DNA of 12,614 nt from an archaeon (GCA_029933895.1 JAOZNG010000008.1:4787-17400); one strand, 5' to 3'; counted from the stretch's first letter, positions 1-7,462 are shown. The notes: generated by a model not told the origin, from the letters alone. A program made the numbers and translations.

Positions 1-1
1 C

Positions 2-751
2 AGAGAAACAAAGAAAACAGTCATCGTGCCACTGGACCACGGCTTCAGCGTAGGCCCCATCAAAGGCATAGTGGACATGAAAAAAACAGTAGGCCAGATA
101 GCCTCCGGAGGAGCTAACGCCGTCCTAATGCACAAGGGCCTGATCAAGGCAGGTCACCGTAGCGAGGGCAGAGACATAGGACTGATAATCCATCTCTCCG
201 CGTCAACAGCACTGAGCCCGGACCCCCTCAAGAAAGCCATCGTAACAGACGTGGAGGAGGCCGTAAAGATGGGTGCTGATGCGGTGAGCATACACGTGAA
301 CATCGGCTCCCAGGGGGAATACAGGATGATAAAGGAACTCGGTGAGGTAGCATCTAAATGCAGGACATGGGGAATGCCCCTCATAGCCATGATGTATCCG
401 AGAGGAGATAAAATAAACTCAGAGCATGACGTGGAGATGATAAAGATAGCCTCCAGGGCCGGAGCCGAATTAGGTGCAGACATAATAAAAACAAATTATC
501 CAGGTGATCTGGACGATTTCAGGGAAGTCACCAGGGGATGCCCTGTGCCTGTAGTAATAGCAGGAGGGCCGAAGATGGACTCAGACAGGGACTGCCTTGA
601 GATGGTGAAGGACTCAATTGAGGCAGGCGGGGCTGGTGTAGCGATGGGCCGCAACATATTCCAGCACCAGAACCCTGAAGCGATGGTGAAGGCCATCTCA
701 AGGATTGTTCACGAGGAAGCCAGCGTAGAGAAAGCATTAAAGGAGCTGTAA
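2..751 (+). CDS. aroA': 2-amino-3,7-dideoxy-D-threo-hept-6-ulosonate (ADH) synthase, 5' partial
   Basis: Class I aldolase-like enzyme of the archaeal shikimate entry route. In the family (type member MJ0400) it condenses L-aspartate semialdehyde with 6-deoxy-5-ketofructose 1-phosphate to give ADH, replacing DAHP synthase. The reading frame is open to the left edge, so the start lies outside the window. 249 codons are visible, and alignment from memory to MJ0400 suggests about 21 N-terminal residues are missing. Visible motifs, numbered from the first complete codon: VPLDHG with the acid/base Asp at 12, MMYPRG with Tyr 132, and IIKTNY with the Schiff-base Lys at 163. The pattern near the end, [11 protein letters not shown], is the phosphate-binding end of the barrel. 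The GTG at 26 is an internal Val, not a start. Dehydroquinate synthase II follows after 24 bases, the usual archaeal pairing. Family assignment is firm; the catalytic roles are from family knowledge. Confidence 0.95.
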   Translation, partial: RETKKTVIVPLDHGFSVGPIKGIVDMKKTVGQIASGGANAVLMHKGLIKAGHRSEGRDIGLIIHLSASTALSPDPLKKAIVTDVEEAVKMGADAVSIHVNIGSQGEYRMIKELGEVASKCRTWGMPLIAMMYPRGDKINSEHDVEMIKIASRAGAELGADIIKTNYPGDLDDFREVTRGCPVPVVIAGGPKMDSDRDCLEMVKDSIEAGGAGVAMGRNIFQHQNPEAMVKAISRIVHEEASVEKALKEL

Positions 752-775
752 TCCAATAGAAATAAAGGAAGAAAA

Positions 776-1840
776 ATGAAGGAACTCTGGCTGCACATCA
801 AGGGCGACTGGAAGAAAGAGAAAAAAAAGGTTCAGGCAGGCATAGAGTCAGGCTTCGTCACATTCTATTCCAGAGAGCCCGGACTCCTGAAGAGAATCAG
901 GGAGCTGGCTGCTGTGAAAACCGCCCTTGAATCAGGTGAGGTAGCAGACGGGGAGTCAGACATAATAGTCTCCAGAGTAAAACATAAATCAGAGAAATCC
1001 AGGAGCTGCTTTCACATAGAAGTTAAAGAGAAAGAAGACGAGAGGAAAGCGGTCTCGATGGTAAACCAAGTGGACTATCTTTTAATCAACACAGGTAGAG
1101 ACATCATCCCTCTCGAGAATATCATCTCAGAAGCGCAGGGTTTATGTAAAGTGATAGCCGAGATAGGGGACGTAGAGCAGGCCGAGACCGTGCTGAAGGC
1201 CCTGGAGGTTGGAGCAGACGGAATACTCTACAGGCCCAAGAGCGTTGACGAAGTCAAGGAATTATTCAGGATATACCATGAATTTAAGGCCAAGAAAATG
1301 GATCTAGTAAAAGCCACTGTAACAAAAATAAAGCCCACCGGGATGGGCTCGAGAGTCTGCATAGACACCTGCTCCATGATGAAGGTGGGGGAGGGTAACC
1401 TCATCGGCTCCCAGTCAAATGCATTCTTCCTGGTTCACAGCGAGAGCGTGGAAAATCAATACGTGGAGACTAGACCCTTCCGGGTTAATGCAGGACCAGT
1501 GCACTCCTACATCCTGCTGCCTGACGGGAGAACCAAATACCTCTCTGAGCTGAAAACAGGGGATGAGGTGCTTGTTGTGGACAACACCGGGAAAAGCAGG
1601 ATTGCCATAGTAGGCCGCCTGAAGATAGAGGAGAGGCCTCTGCTCCTAGTGGAGGCCGAGTCAGATGGCAGAGAGATAAGCATCCTCCTCCAGAACGCTG
1701 AAACCATCCGGCTGGTTGACGAAAAAGGAGAGCCGGTTTCTGTGGCAAAGCTCAGGGAAGGCGACAGGGTCCTGGTGCACCTGGAGGAGGGAGGCAGGCA
1801 CTTCGGGAAGAAGGTGAAGGAGTCGATTACGGAAAAATGA
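776..1840 (+). CDS. aroB': 3-dehydroquinate synthase II (archaeal type)
   Basis: Family enzyme that converts ADH to 3-dehydroquinate by NAD-dependent oxidative deamination and cyclisation. It is unrelated in sequence to bacterial AroB. The 354-residue product is close to the usual length of about 360 (MJ1249). The N-terminal half is variable, beginning with an ELWLHIKGDW segment. The most conserved block runs from about residue 190 to 255: VCIDTCSMMKVGEGNLIGS, then LVHSESVEN, then TRPFRVNAGPVHSY. A second conserved block, ILLQNAETIRLV followed by GEPVSV, sits near residues 302-323. The ATG at 776 is preceded by AAGGAAG about five bases upstream. The stop overlaps the start of aroD in an ATGA, suggesting translational coupling. 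No truncation or odd residue was seen in the conserved core. Confidence 0.95.
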   Translation: MKELWLHIKGDWKKEKKKVQAGIESGFVTFYSREPGLLKRIRELAAVKTALESGEVADGESDIIVSRVKHKSEKSRSCFHIEVKEKEDERKAVSMVNQVDYLLINTGRDIIPLENIISEAQGLCKVIAEIGDVEQAETVLKALEVGADGILYRPKSVDEVKELFRIYHEFKAKKMDLVKATVTKIKPTGMGSRVCIDTCSMMKVGEGNLIGSQSNAFFLVHSESVENQYVETRPFRVNAGPVHSYILLPDGRTKYLSELKTGDEVLVVDNTGKSRIAIVGRLKIEERPLLLVEAESDGREISILLQNAETIRLVDEKGEPVSVAKLREGDRVLVHLEEGGRHFGKKVKESITEK

Positions 1841-2589
1841 TAGGGAATAAACCCCAGGTCTGTCTCTGCGTGAAACCAGGAAGCGAATCTGTTGCTGGGA
1901 TAGATTACGCTGACCTGTTGGAGTTCAGGCTTGACCTGTCACCTGACAAGGGAATCAGGTTTCTGGAGGGGGAGCTGGAAAAGCTATCACGCCATGGGAA
2001 ACCCATAATATTAACCAACAGGAGCAGGGAGGAGGGAGGTGAATTCCATGGAAGCGAAAGGGAGAGGGTCACCCTCCTGGAGTCCCTCCTGGACTACGTG
2101 GACTGCATTGATGTAGAGCTGTCTACAGAAGACTGCCTCAGAGACGGCGTTATAAAAAAGGCACAAGAGAAGGGAATTAAATCCATAGTATCCTTCCATG
2201 ACTTCAGGGAGACACCATCCAAGGCCTGGATCGAGTCTATAGTGGAGAAGGAGCTGGCACTAGGGGATACAGCAAAGATCGCCTTCAAGGTAAACAATCC
2301 AGGGGATATCCTCTCTCTCTACCAGGTTTGTCTTGGAATGGGTGAGGGAAACAACAGGATTATTGCCATACCAATGGGCTCCCCGCTGGGGAGGATTGCT
2401 GGAGTCCTATTTAATGTCCCAGTATTCTACTCGGGTGATATAGCCCCCGGCCAGCTTTCAGCTAAGCAAACAAGGGAGCTACTTGATTTACATTTTAAAT
2501 CAAATAACCACGCCCTGAAGGATGGAGGGTATGAATCCATAAACACGCTGGAATGTCGAAAAACAAAGGGAGGTGCAGGCGTGAGGTAA
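1837..2589 (+). CDS. aroD: 3-dehydroquinate dehydratase, type I
   Basis: Type I (Schiff-base) dehydroquinase, which dehydrates 3-dehydroquinate to 3-dehydroshikimate. The 250-residue protein shows the substrate-binding LEFRLDL at 28-34, the family Glu in DVEL (Glu94), the catalytic His in SFHDF (His121) and the Schiff-base Lys in AKIAF (Lys147). The C-terminal LGRIAG segment carries the Arg that contacts the substrate carboxylate and is followed by APGQLS. Between the conserved Met of IPMGS and this Arg the spacing is two residues shorter than I recall for the E. coli enzyme. After the usual family end (near the QTRELLDL helix) there are about 30 further residues, basic and low in recognisable motifs. 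The start ATG overlaps the upstream stop (ATGA). A 154-base non-coding gap follows, the only large one in the operon. Confidence 0.93.
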   Translation: MIGNKPQVCLCVKPGSESVAGIDYADLLEFRLDLSPDKGIRFLEGELEKLSRHGKPIILTNRSREEGGEFHGSERERVTLLESLLDYVDCIDVELSTEDCLRDGVIKKAQEKGIKSIVSFHDFRETPSKAWIESIVEKELALGDTAKIAFKVNNPGDILSLYQVCLGMGEGNNRIIAIPMGSPLGRIAGVLFNVPVFYSGDIAPGQLSAKQTRELLDLHFKSNNHALKDGGYESINTLECRKTKGGAGVR

Positions 2590-2603
2590 AGGAATACTAT
2601 CCA

Positions 2604-2684
2604 ATGTGGCTGAGCAATACCCGGACACGCCCAGGACCCAAGGCTCCAGCGTGTTCCTCTGCGACTCAGAGAGTCGCGGTATAA
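2604..2684 (+). CDS. Possible 26-codon small ORF upstream of aroE
   Basis: ATG at 2604 opens a 26-codon frame ending in TAA at 2682-2684. Its product begins MWLSNTRTRPG and is rich in Arg, Pro, Ala and Ser. A weak purine-rich AAGGAA lies about nine bases upstream. Both spacer inverted repeats lie within this frame, and the competing third arm lies just after its stop. I do not recognise the peptide. One Trp at position 2 is the only aromatic residue, so it is not a classical attenuator peptide. A frame of this length arises often by chance, so support is weak. Confidence 0.15.
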   Translation: MWLSNTRTRPGPKAPACSSATQRVAV

Positions 2685-2703
2685 GCGGGAGTCGCTCGCT
2701 GTA

Positions 2704-2718
2704 CATAAACCATAAAAC
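2704..2718 (+). promoter_or_regulatory. Weak TATA-like element ahead of aroE
   Basis: An A/T-rich patch, ATAAACCATAAAAC at 2704-2717, lies about 25-35 bases before the aroE start codons (GTG 2741, ATG 2744). That is the spacing expected if an archaeal TATA box gave a nearly leaderless aroE transcript. The match to a TATA box is imperfect and no clear BRE was seen. It is listed because aroE is the only gene here separated from its upstream neighbour by more than 24 bases. Confidence 0.25.
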
Positions 2719-2743
2719 AGTTTACCGTACTTGCGCGTTTGTG

Positions 2744-3589
2744 ATGGAGATCTATGGCTTGATCGGATGCCCTGTGGAGCACTCGGTTTCACCAATAATG
2801 CAGAACGCTGCATTCAATGGGTTGGGAATTGACGCAACATACTGTGGTTTCCGTGTCTCAGAGGATAACCTGAAAGATGCTGTGAAGGGAATAAAGGCTT
2901 TAGGGATTGCAGGCTTTAATGTGACCATACCACATAAGGAGTCCATCATACCATTCCTCGATATCTTGGAGGAGAAGGCCCTCGGGATTGGAGCAGTTAA
3001 CACGGTAAAGAACGTTGCCGGCCGTCTTGTGGGATACAACACCGACGGAAGAGGGGCTGTCATCCCCCTGAAGAATGCAGCCGGTTTAGATGGCAGGAAT
3101 GTGCTGGTTCTCGGTGCAGGAGGCGCTTCAAGAGCTTTATGCCATGCTCTGCTGGATGAGGGTGTGGGCTTTATCCATTTAGCTAACCGCACCCCAGAAA
3201 GGGCTGAAAGCCTCTGCAAAGAACTAATGAAGGCTGGCGGTAGCTGTACCACCTCAGGTTTAAGCAAACGGGAGCTGGCTGAATCAGTCAAGGATGTTTC
3301 TGTTGTGGTGAACTGCACATCTGTGGGATTATATCCTGAAGTGGATGAGACACCCTTTCCCGGGGAATTATTCAACAGCGACTTGGTTGTGCTGGATGTG
3401 GTATATAATCCCCTAGAGACGAGATTCCTGAGGGATGCGAGGGAGGCTGGCGCAGAAACAATACCCGGGGTTGAGATGCTGGTATGGCAGGGGGCGATGG
3501 CCTTTGAGATATGGACGAGCAAGAAAGCTCCGGTTGAGTTGATGAGGGAAGCAGCCCTGAAGGCTTTAGGTGAGGGGGGGTGGAAATGA
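2744..3589 (+). CDS. aroE: Shikimate dehydrogenase (NADP-type)
   Basis: Reduces 3-dehydroshikimate to shikimate. With the start at ATG 2744 the product is 281 residues and begins MEIYGLIG, as family members do. The shikimate site shows SVSP at 14-17, NVTIPHK with catalytic Lys65, Asn86 in GAVNTV and Asp101 in GYNTDG. The cofactor domain has GAGGASRA at 124-131 and NRT at 148-150, a loop that favours NADP. The C-terminal block includes VVNCTSVGL, DVVYNPLET and the final GVEMLVWQGAMAFEIW helix. The same frame is open back to a GTG at 2606, but the extra 46 residues resemble nothing in the family and run through the spacer inverted repeats, so I rejected that start. GTG 2741 would add one residue. 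The stop overlaps the tyrA start by four bases. Confidence 0.95.
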   Translation: MEIYGLIGCPVEHSVSPIMQNAAFNGLGIDATYCGFRVSEDNLKDAVKGIKALGIAGFNVTIPHKESIIPFLDILEEKALGIGAVNTVKNVAGRLVGYNTDGRGAVIPLKNAAGLDGRNVLVLGAGGASRALCHALLDEGVGFIHLANRTPERAESLCKELMKAGGSCTTSGLSKRELAESVKDVSVVVNCTSVGLYPEVDETPFPGELFNSDLVVLDVVYNPLETRFLRDAREAGAETIPGVEMLVWQGAMAFEIWTSKKAPVELMREAALKALGEGGWK

Positions 3590-4449
3590 AGGCCGCGGTT
3601 GTTGGGGCAGGTGTTATCGGGGAATTCTTCGCCGGATTACTGCAGGAGAGGTTCAGGGTTGTTATCTCAGACATAGATGCTGGCAGGGGCGAAGAAGTCG
3701 CCTCCCGCCTGGGCTTGGAGTACAGGGCAGATAATCTCGGGGTTGTAGGGGATGCTGACCTGGTGCTGGTCTCGACTCCAATAAGGGAAACCCCCGGGGT
3801 TGTTGAGTCCATAACACCTGCTATGAAAGAGGGTTCGCTGTTGATGGATGCGACCTCCATCAAATCCCACGTCAAAGAGTCTTTCATCAGGGCAGGAAGA
3901 AAGGATATAGACTACATCAGCATACATCCCATGTTCTGCCCTCCAACAGAGCTGGAGGAGCAGAGTATCATAGTCATTCCCGTCCAGGGAGATACCTGGA
4001 TTAAGGAGATAAAGGATTTCTTCACGTCCAAGGGCCTGAGGGTTCATGAGTCCACCATGGAGAGACATGACGAGATTATGGCCCTGATCCAGGTATTAAT
4101 ACATGTCTCGTTCATGGGCATCAATTCAACAATAAAGGAGTCAGGCTACAGGGAGAAAGATTTAAGGCCCTTCATGGGGAAATTCCACAGGGTGTTGTTT
4201 GACTTCATACCCCGGATTACTGCCCAGAACCATGAAATGTACGCCTCCATACAGCTGGAGAACCCTGAATCCCTGAGGGTCTGCAGTATCCTATCCAACA
4301 AGATAGATTCATTCAGGCAGCTTATCATGGAAGGGAATCTGGACAGGCTGGTGAAGGAGCTTGAGGATATGTCAGATATCTACTCTAAACCGGCATTATC
4401 TATTAAGAGATCCAATCGTTTAATTAATCTATACAGGGAGGATGTATAA
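3586..4449 (+). CDS. tyrA: Prephenate dehydrogenase
   Basis: Oxidatively decarboxylates prephenate to 4-hydroxyphenylpyruvate for tyrosine; an arogenate-preferring form cannot be excluded from sequence. From ATG 3586 the protein is 287 residues: an N-terminal Rossmann fold with GAGVIG at 7-12, then DATSIK near 90, then the catalytic HPMF at 114-117, and a helical C-terminal dimerisation domain containing HDEIMALIQVLIH. There is no chorismate mutase domain; that activity is fused to PheA at 6395-7462. The motif reads HPMFCPP, with Cys where HPMFGP is usual. The frame also opens at GTG 3580, two codons earlier. I chose ATG because it forms the same ATGA overlap seen elsewhere in the operon and leaves the G-rich GGTGAGGGGGGG stretch free as a ribosome-binding site. 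Confidence 0.92.
   Translation: MKAAVVGAGVIGEFFAGLLQERFRVVISDIDAGRGEEVASRLGLEYRADNLGVVGDADLVLVSTPIRETPGVVESITPAMKEGSLLMDATSIKSHVKESFIRAGRKDIDYISIHPMFCPPTELEEQSIIVIPVQGDTWIKEIKDFFTSKGLRVHESTMERHDEIMALIQVLIHVSFMGINSTIKESGYREKDLRPFMGKFHRVLFDFIPRITAQNHEMYASIQLENPESLRVCSILSNKIDSFRQLIMEGNLDRLVKELEDMSDIYSKPALSIKRSNRLINLYREDV
4436..4441 (+). promoter_or_regulatory. Ribosome-binding site deciding the aroC start
   Basis: GGGAGG lies inside the end of tyrA. It directly abuts ATG 4442, too close to serve it, and is nine bases before GTG 4451, a normal spacing. This favours GTG 4451 as the aroC start. Confidence 0.55.
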
Positions 4450-4450
4450 G

Positions 4451-5548
4451 GTGGAAGGTAGCTCATTCGGCAGATGCCTGAGGATGACGACGTGGGGGGA
4501 GAGCCACCAGAAGGCCGTGGGCGTGGTAATTGATGGACTACCATCTGGTTTACGCCTTGACCTGAAGGAAATCCAGGGGGAGGTGGACTTGAGGAGGCCG
4601 GGCCAGAGCGAAATATCCACCCCCCGAATGGAGGAGGACAGGGTTGAAATACTCTCCGGGCTTTTCCAGGGAAAGACCACCGGTTCGCCTTTGTCTATGT
4701 TAGTCTACAACAGGGACGTGGATTCCAGACCCTACGAGAAGATAAGGGATATTATGAGGCCAGGGCATGCGGACTACGCCTGCAGGCTCAAGTACGGATT
4801 CCATGACTACAGGGGTGGTGGAAGGTCTTCTGGGAGGGAGACTGTTTCCAGGGTTATGGCTGGCGCGGTAGCCAAGAAACTCCTCCAGTATCTTGATATC
4901 AGAGTAATTGCTCACACAACACAGATAGCTGATGTCTCCCTTGAGAAGACGCCATCCATGGAGGAGATAGAGAGAAACAGCCGAAGCAACCCGGTGAGGT
5001 GCTCTGACCCCGGGACGGCTGATTTGATGATGAAACGCATCCAGGAGATTTCTTGTGAGGGAGACAGCTCAGGCGGCATAGTTGATGTGATTGCATGGGG
5101 AGTGCCTCCTGGTCTGGGAGATCCCGTCTACAACAAACTAGATGCCGTGCTGGCTAAGGCCTTGATCTCCATCCCTGCTGTGAAGGGAGTGGAGTTCGGC
5201 TCTGGTTTCAAATCCCCTGCCATGAGGGGTTCGGAGATGAACGACCCCTACAGGATAAGGGATGGCAGGGTTGTCTTTGAATCAAACAACTCTGGAGGGA
5301 TACTTGGGGGAATCTCCACCGGCATGCCTATTGTAGCCCGGATAGCTGTTAAACCCACATCCTCCATATCAGTTAAACAAAAAACAGTTGACGTTGAGAG
5401 GATGGAGGAAGTTGATTTAGTGATTGAGGGGCGACATGACCCCAACATAACCCCCAGGGTTGTTCCAGTAGCCGAGGCCATGACAGCCTTTGTTTTAGCT
5501 GATTGCTGCATTGCTGAAGGCTTGATTCCCCATAGGTTCCCAGAATGA
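4451..5548 (+). CDS. aroC: Chorismate synthase
   Basis: Converts EPSP to chorismate using reduced FMN. With GTG 4451 as start the protein is 365 residues and begins VEGSSFG, matching the family N-terminus two residues before the conserved GxxFG; ATG 4442 would add three residues and overlap tyrA by eight bases. Motif 1 is TTWGESHQ with the catalytic His, although the Gly normally following His is Gln here. Motif 2 includes the second catalytic His in RPGHADY and [13 protein letters not shown]. Motif 3 near the C-terminus is [18 protein letters not shown], with Asn where Cys, Ser, Ala, Val or Thr is usual after DP. Other FMN and substrate contacts such as RGSEMND are present, so the enzyme is probably active. 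The stop overlaps the kinase start (ATGA). Confidence 0.95.
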   Translation: MEGSSFGRCLRMTTWGESHQKAVGVVIDGLPSGLRLDLKEIQGEVDLRRPGQSEISTPRMEEDRVEILSGLFQGKTTGSPLSMLVYNRDVDSRPYEKIRDIMRPGHADYACRLKYGFHDYRGGGRSSGRETVSRVMAGAVAKKLLQYLDIRVIAHTTQIADVSLEKTPSMEEIERNSRSNPVRCSDPGTADLMMKRIQEISCEGDSSGGIVDVIAWGVPPGLGDPVYNKLDAVLAKALISIPAVKGVEFGSGFKSPAMRGSEMNDPYRIRDGRVVFESNNSGGILGGISTGMPIVARIAVKPTSSISVKQKTVDVERMEEVDLVIEGRHDPNITPRVVPVAEAMTAFVLADCCIAEGLIPHRFPE

Positions 5549-6414
5549 CCAGATACCTGGCTTACTCTTATGCGGCAGGCACCATAGTAAATGCCATAGC
5601 AACAGGAAAGGGCGCCGCCTTCGCGTTGGATATTCCAACACAGGTGGAGCTGGAATTGATGGATGGCTGGAGCAGAAACAGAATCGAGGTATACACCTCA
5701 TCTGGAGAGGACACGTCTTTCTCTGAATTATGTGTCAAGAGAGCCCTGGAATGGTGCAGGAAGTCCTGTGGAGCTAGGTTAAGTATAGAATCAGATATCC
5801 CCGTAGCCCAGGGGTTGTCGAGCAGCAGCGCTCTATCAAACGCAATCTTTCTCGCTGCCGCAAAGGCCTCCAAACTGGATGCAAGGGGAGAGGAGATCCT
5901 CCAGAAGGCTGTTGACTGCTCCATAGAGGGAGGTGTCTCAATCACGGGAGCATTCGATGATGCCTCAGCCTCCTTCCTTGGGGGCATTACTGTAACAGAC
6001 AATCTGGAGCGAAAGCTGCTCAGGCAGGAGAGGTTCCCCCCAAACCACTCCATTATCCTGCTGGTCTCGGATAAGAAAACCTACACCAGGGACGTGGATA
6101 AAGAAAAAATCAGACTCATAGGTCCCTACGTGGAGTTAGCCTACGGGAAGGCACTGGAGGGGAATTTCTACATGGCATTAACCCTGAATGGTCTCCTCTA
6201 CGCTGGTGTCCTGGGATACAGCCCTGATCCGGTCTACGACATGCTCTCCTCCGGGGCAAAAGCAGCCGGTCTATCAGGGACAGGGCCAGCATATATTGCG
6301 ATAACTGAACAGGAGCTGTCCTCTGAAGTAGCGGCTTCAGTGGAGAAATATGGCAGGGTTATCGAGACAAGACCGAGAAACACCGGTGCGAAGGCTATAC
6401 CTGCTCCCCCCTAG
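5545..6414 (+). CDS. aroK: Shikimate kinase, archaeal GHMP family
   Basis: Phosphorylates shikimate with ATP. It belongs to the GHMP superfamily, like homoserine kinase, and not to the P-loop AroK/AroL family of bacteria. The 289-residue protein starts with SYAAGTIVNAIATGKGAAFA (8-27), the family hallmark N-terminus. The ATP loop is PVAQGLSSSSALSNA at 86-100. A Gly/Ser-rich segment, GVSITGAFDDASASFLGG, is the usual second kinase block, and LSGTGPAY near residue 243 is motif 3. It is the last gene of the rightward operon and is coupled to aroC by ATGA. Its final 20 bases overlap the end of pheA on the other strand, and no terminator is visible after it. Assignment as shikimate rather than homoserine kinase rests on both the N-terminal motif and the operon. 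Confidence 0.93.
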   Translation: MTRYLAYSYAAGTIVNAIATGKGAAFALDIPTQVELELMDGWSRNRIEVYTSSGEDTSFSELCVKRALEWCRKSCGARLSIESDIPVAQGLSSSSALSNAIFLAAAKASKLDARGEEILQKAVDCSIEGGVSITGAFDDASASFLGGITVTDNLERKLLRQERFPPNHSIILLVSDKKTYTRDVDKEKIRLIGPYVELAYGKALEGNFYMALTLNGLLYAGVLGYSPDPVYDMLSSGAKAAGLSGTGPAYIAITEQELSSEVAASVEKYGRVIETRPRNTGAKAIPAPP

Positions 6415-7462
6415 GATAGGAACCCAGCACTTTAAGGAAGACACAGTTCTCCTTAACTTCCCCTAGTGTTTTCCCCACCCTTGGCTCGTCTTCATGCCCC
6501 TCGAAGTCCACGAAGAAATAATAATCCCAGAGCCCCTTCTTGGATGGCCTGGACTCTATCTTGGTGAGGTTTATTCCTTCAGCAGCCAGGGGCTTGAGTA
6601 TCTCATAGAGTGCACCCACCCTGTCTTTTATTGAGAACATGATGGAGGTTTTGTCTCTGCCTGTTTTACCTGCAGTTTTTTTTGATATAATCAGGAAGCG
6701 GGTGTAGCTTTCACCCTTATCCTGTATGTTCTCCTCCACAATACCCAGGTTGTAGATGCTGGCTGCCATGGAGCTCGCTATGGCAGCGGAAGTTTCTTCC
6801 TTCACCACCACCCTAGCAGCCTCTGATGTGGAGGATGTCTCCCTGATTTCCGCATTCGGCAGGTTCCTCCTAATCCAGCTCCTGCACTGGGCTATGGCCT
6901 GGGGATGCGAGTATATCACCCTGATGGAGTCCATATCAGCCCTGGAGAGCAGGCAGTGGGATACTGGCAGAAATATCTCGCCGTTGATTTTGTTGCTGGA
7001 TTCAATGAACATGTCCAGGGTTCCGGTAACCATGCCCTCAAGTGAGCTTTCAACAGGGACAACCCCGTAGTCGCACCTGCCCTTGTCTATCTCAGAGAAA
7101 ACATCCTCTATGCTCTCCATGGCTTTATACTCTGCCTGCGATCCAAATCTCTGGTTAGCTGCCTGGTGGGTGAAGCTGCCCTCAGGCCCCAAATACGAAA
7201 CCTTTACGGGCTCCTGCAGTCTCCTGCAGGCAGAGATAATCTCCCTGTATATGGCCTTCAAACCCTCCCTGGGGATGGAACTATCTCTGTCATTTATTCT
7301 GGAGAATATCTCACTCTCCCTCTCAGGGGAGAAGGCCGTCAACTCCCTCTCCCTCTTTATCTCCCCGATCAGGGAGGCCAGCCTGCCTCTCCTATCCAGT
7401 AACTCAAGCATCTGCTGGTCTATTCCGTCGATTTCTCTCCTCAGCTCCCTGATTTTTCTCAT
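6395..7462 (-). CDS. pheA: Chorismate mutase-prephenate dehydratase (P-protein) with ACT domain
   Basis: Bifunctional enzyme: AroQ-type chorismate mutase, then prephenate dehydratase giving phenylpyruvate. From ATG 7462 it has 355 residues. Residues 1-85 are the mutase helices, with Arg8, Arg25 and Lys36 matching the E. coli active-site Arg11, Arg28 and Lys39. The dehydratase starts near 88 with SYLGPEGSFTHQAA and includes SHPQAIAQCRSW and the catalytic YTRF (Thr254). From about 270 the ACT domain has GALYEIL and KIESRP, the phenylalanine-binding motifs, so feedback inhibition by phenylalanine is expected. The usual PVENS motif reads PVESS. GTG 7474 would add four residues and overlap aroA by 16 bases. 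I prefer ATG 7462, which gives a four-base ATGA overlap with the aroA stop, as in the other operon. The 3' end overlaps shikimate kinase by 20 bases. Confidence 0.95.
   Translation of the reverse strand: MRKIRELRREIDGIDQQMLELLDRRGRLASLIGEIKRERELTAFSPERESEIFSRINDRDSSIPREGLKAIYREIISACRRLQEPVKVSYLGPEGSFTHQAANQRFGSQAEYKAMESIEDVFSEIDKGRCDYGVVPVESSLEGMVTGTLDMFIESSNKINGEIFLPVSHCLLSRADMDSIRVIYSHPQAIAQCRSWIRRNLPNAEIRETSSTSEAARVVVKEETSAAIASSMAASIYNLGIVEENIQDKGESYTRFLIISKKTAGKTGRDKTSIMFSIKDRVGALYEILKPLAAEGINLTKIESRPSKKGLWDYYFFVDFEGHEDEPRVGKTLGEVKENCVFLKVLGSYPRGEQV

Larger units (their letters stand above)
2590..2743 (+). other. Structured spacer between aroD and aroE
   Basis: This is the only long gap in an otherwise overlapping operon. 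Two inverted repeats are visible. The first pairs 2623-2630 with 2649-2656: eight pairs including one G-T, around an 18-base loop that can add a GGA/TCC stem. The second is a perfect seven-pair stem, GCGACTC at 2661-2667 with GAGTCGC at 2671-2677, closed by AGA. A further GAGTCGC at 2689-2695 could pair with the same GCGACTC arm, so two alternative stems are possible. No run of T follows either stem, so a simple terminator is unlikely. The role is unknown; a leader, a processing site or chance are all open. Confidence 0.5.

Noticed and set aside
26..28. GTG at 26 as start of the first gene
   Set aside because: The frame continues to the window edge with RETKKTVIV, which matches the family sequence before the LDHG motif, so this is an internal Val.
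2620..2700. Possible tRNA or box C/D RNA in the aroD-aroE spacer
   Set aside because: The stems do not make a cloverleaf, there is no GGTTCRA-type T loop, and C- and D-box-like words are in the wrong order.
2752..3522. 256-codon open frame on the minus strand opposite aroE
   Set aside because: It is the antisense shadow of a gene with strong motifs on the plus strand; its translation is Ser/Thr/Pro-rich and shows no domain.
5568..6053. 161-codon minus-strand frame opposite shikimate kinase
   Set aside because: Antisense shadow of a gene with a clear GHMP kinase loop.
7211..7229. Two tandem copies of CTCCTGCAG in pheA
   Set aside because: Only two copies, encoding the ordinary RRLQEP linker between the mutase and dehydratase domains; probably chance.
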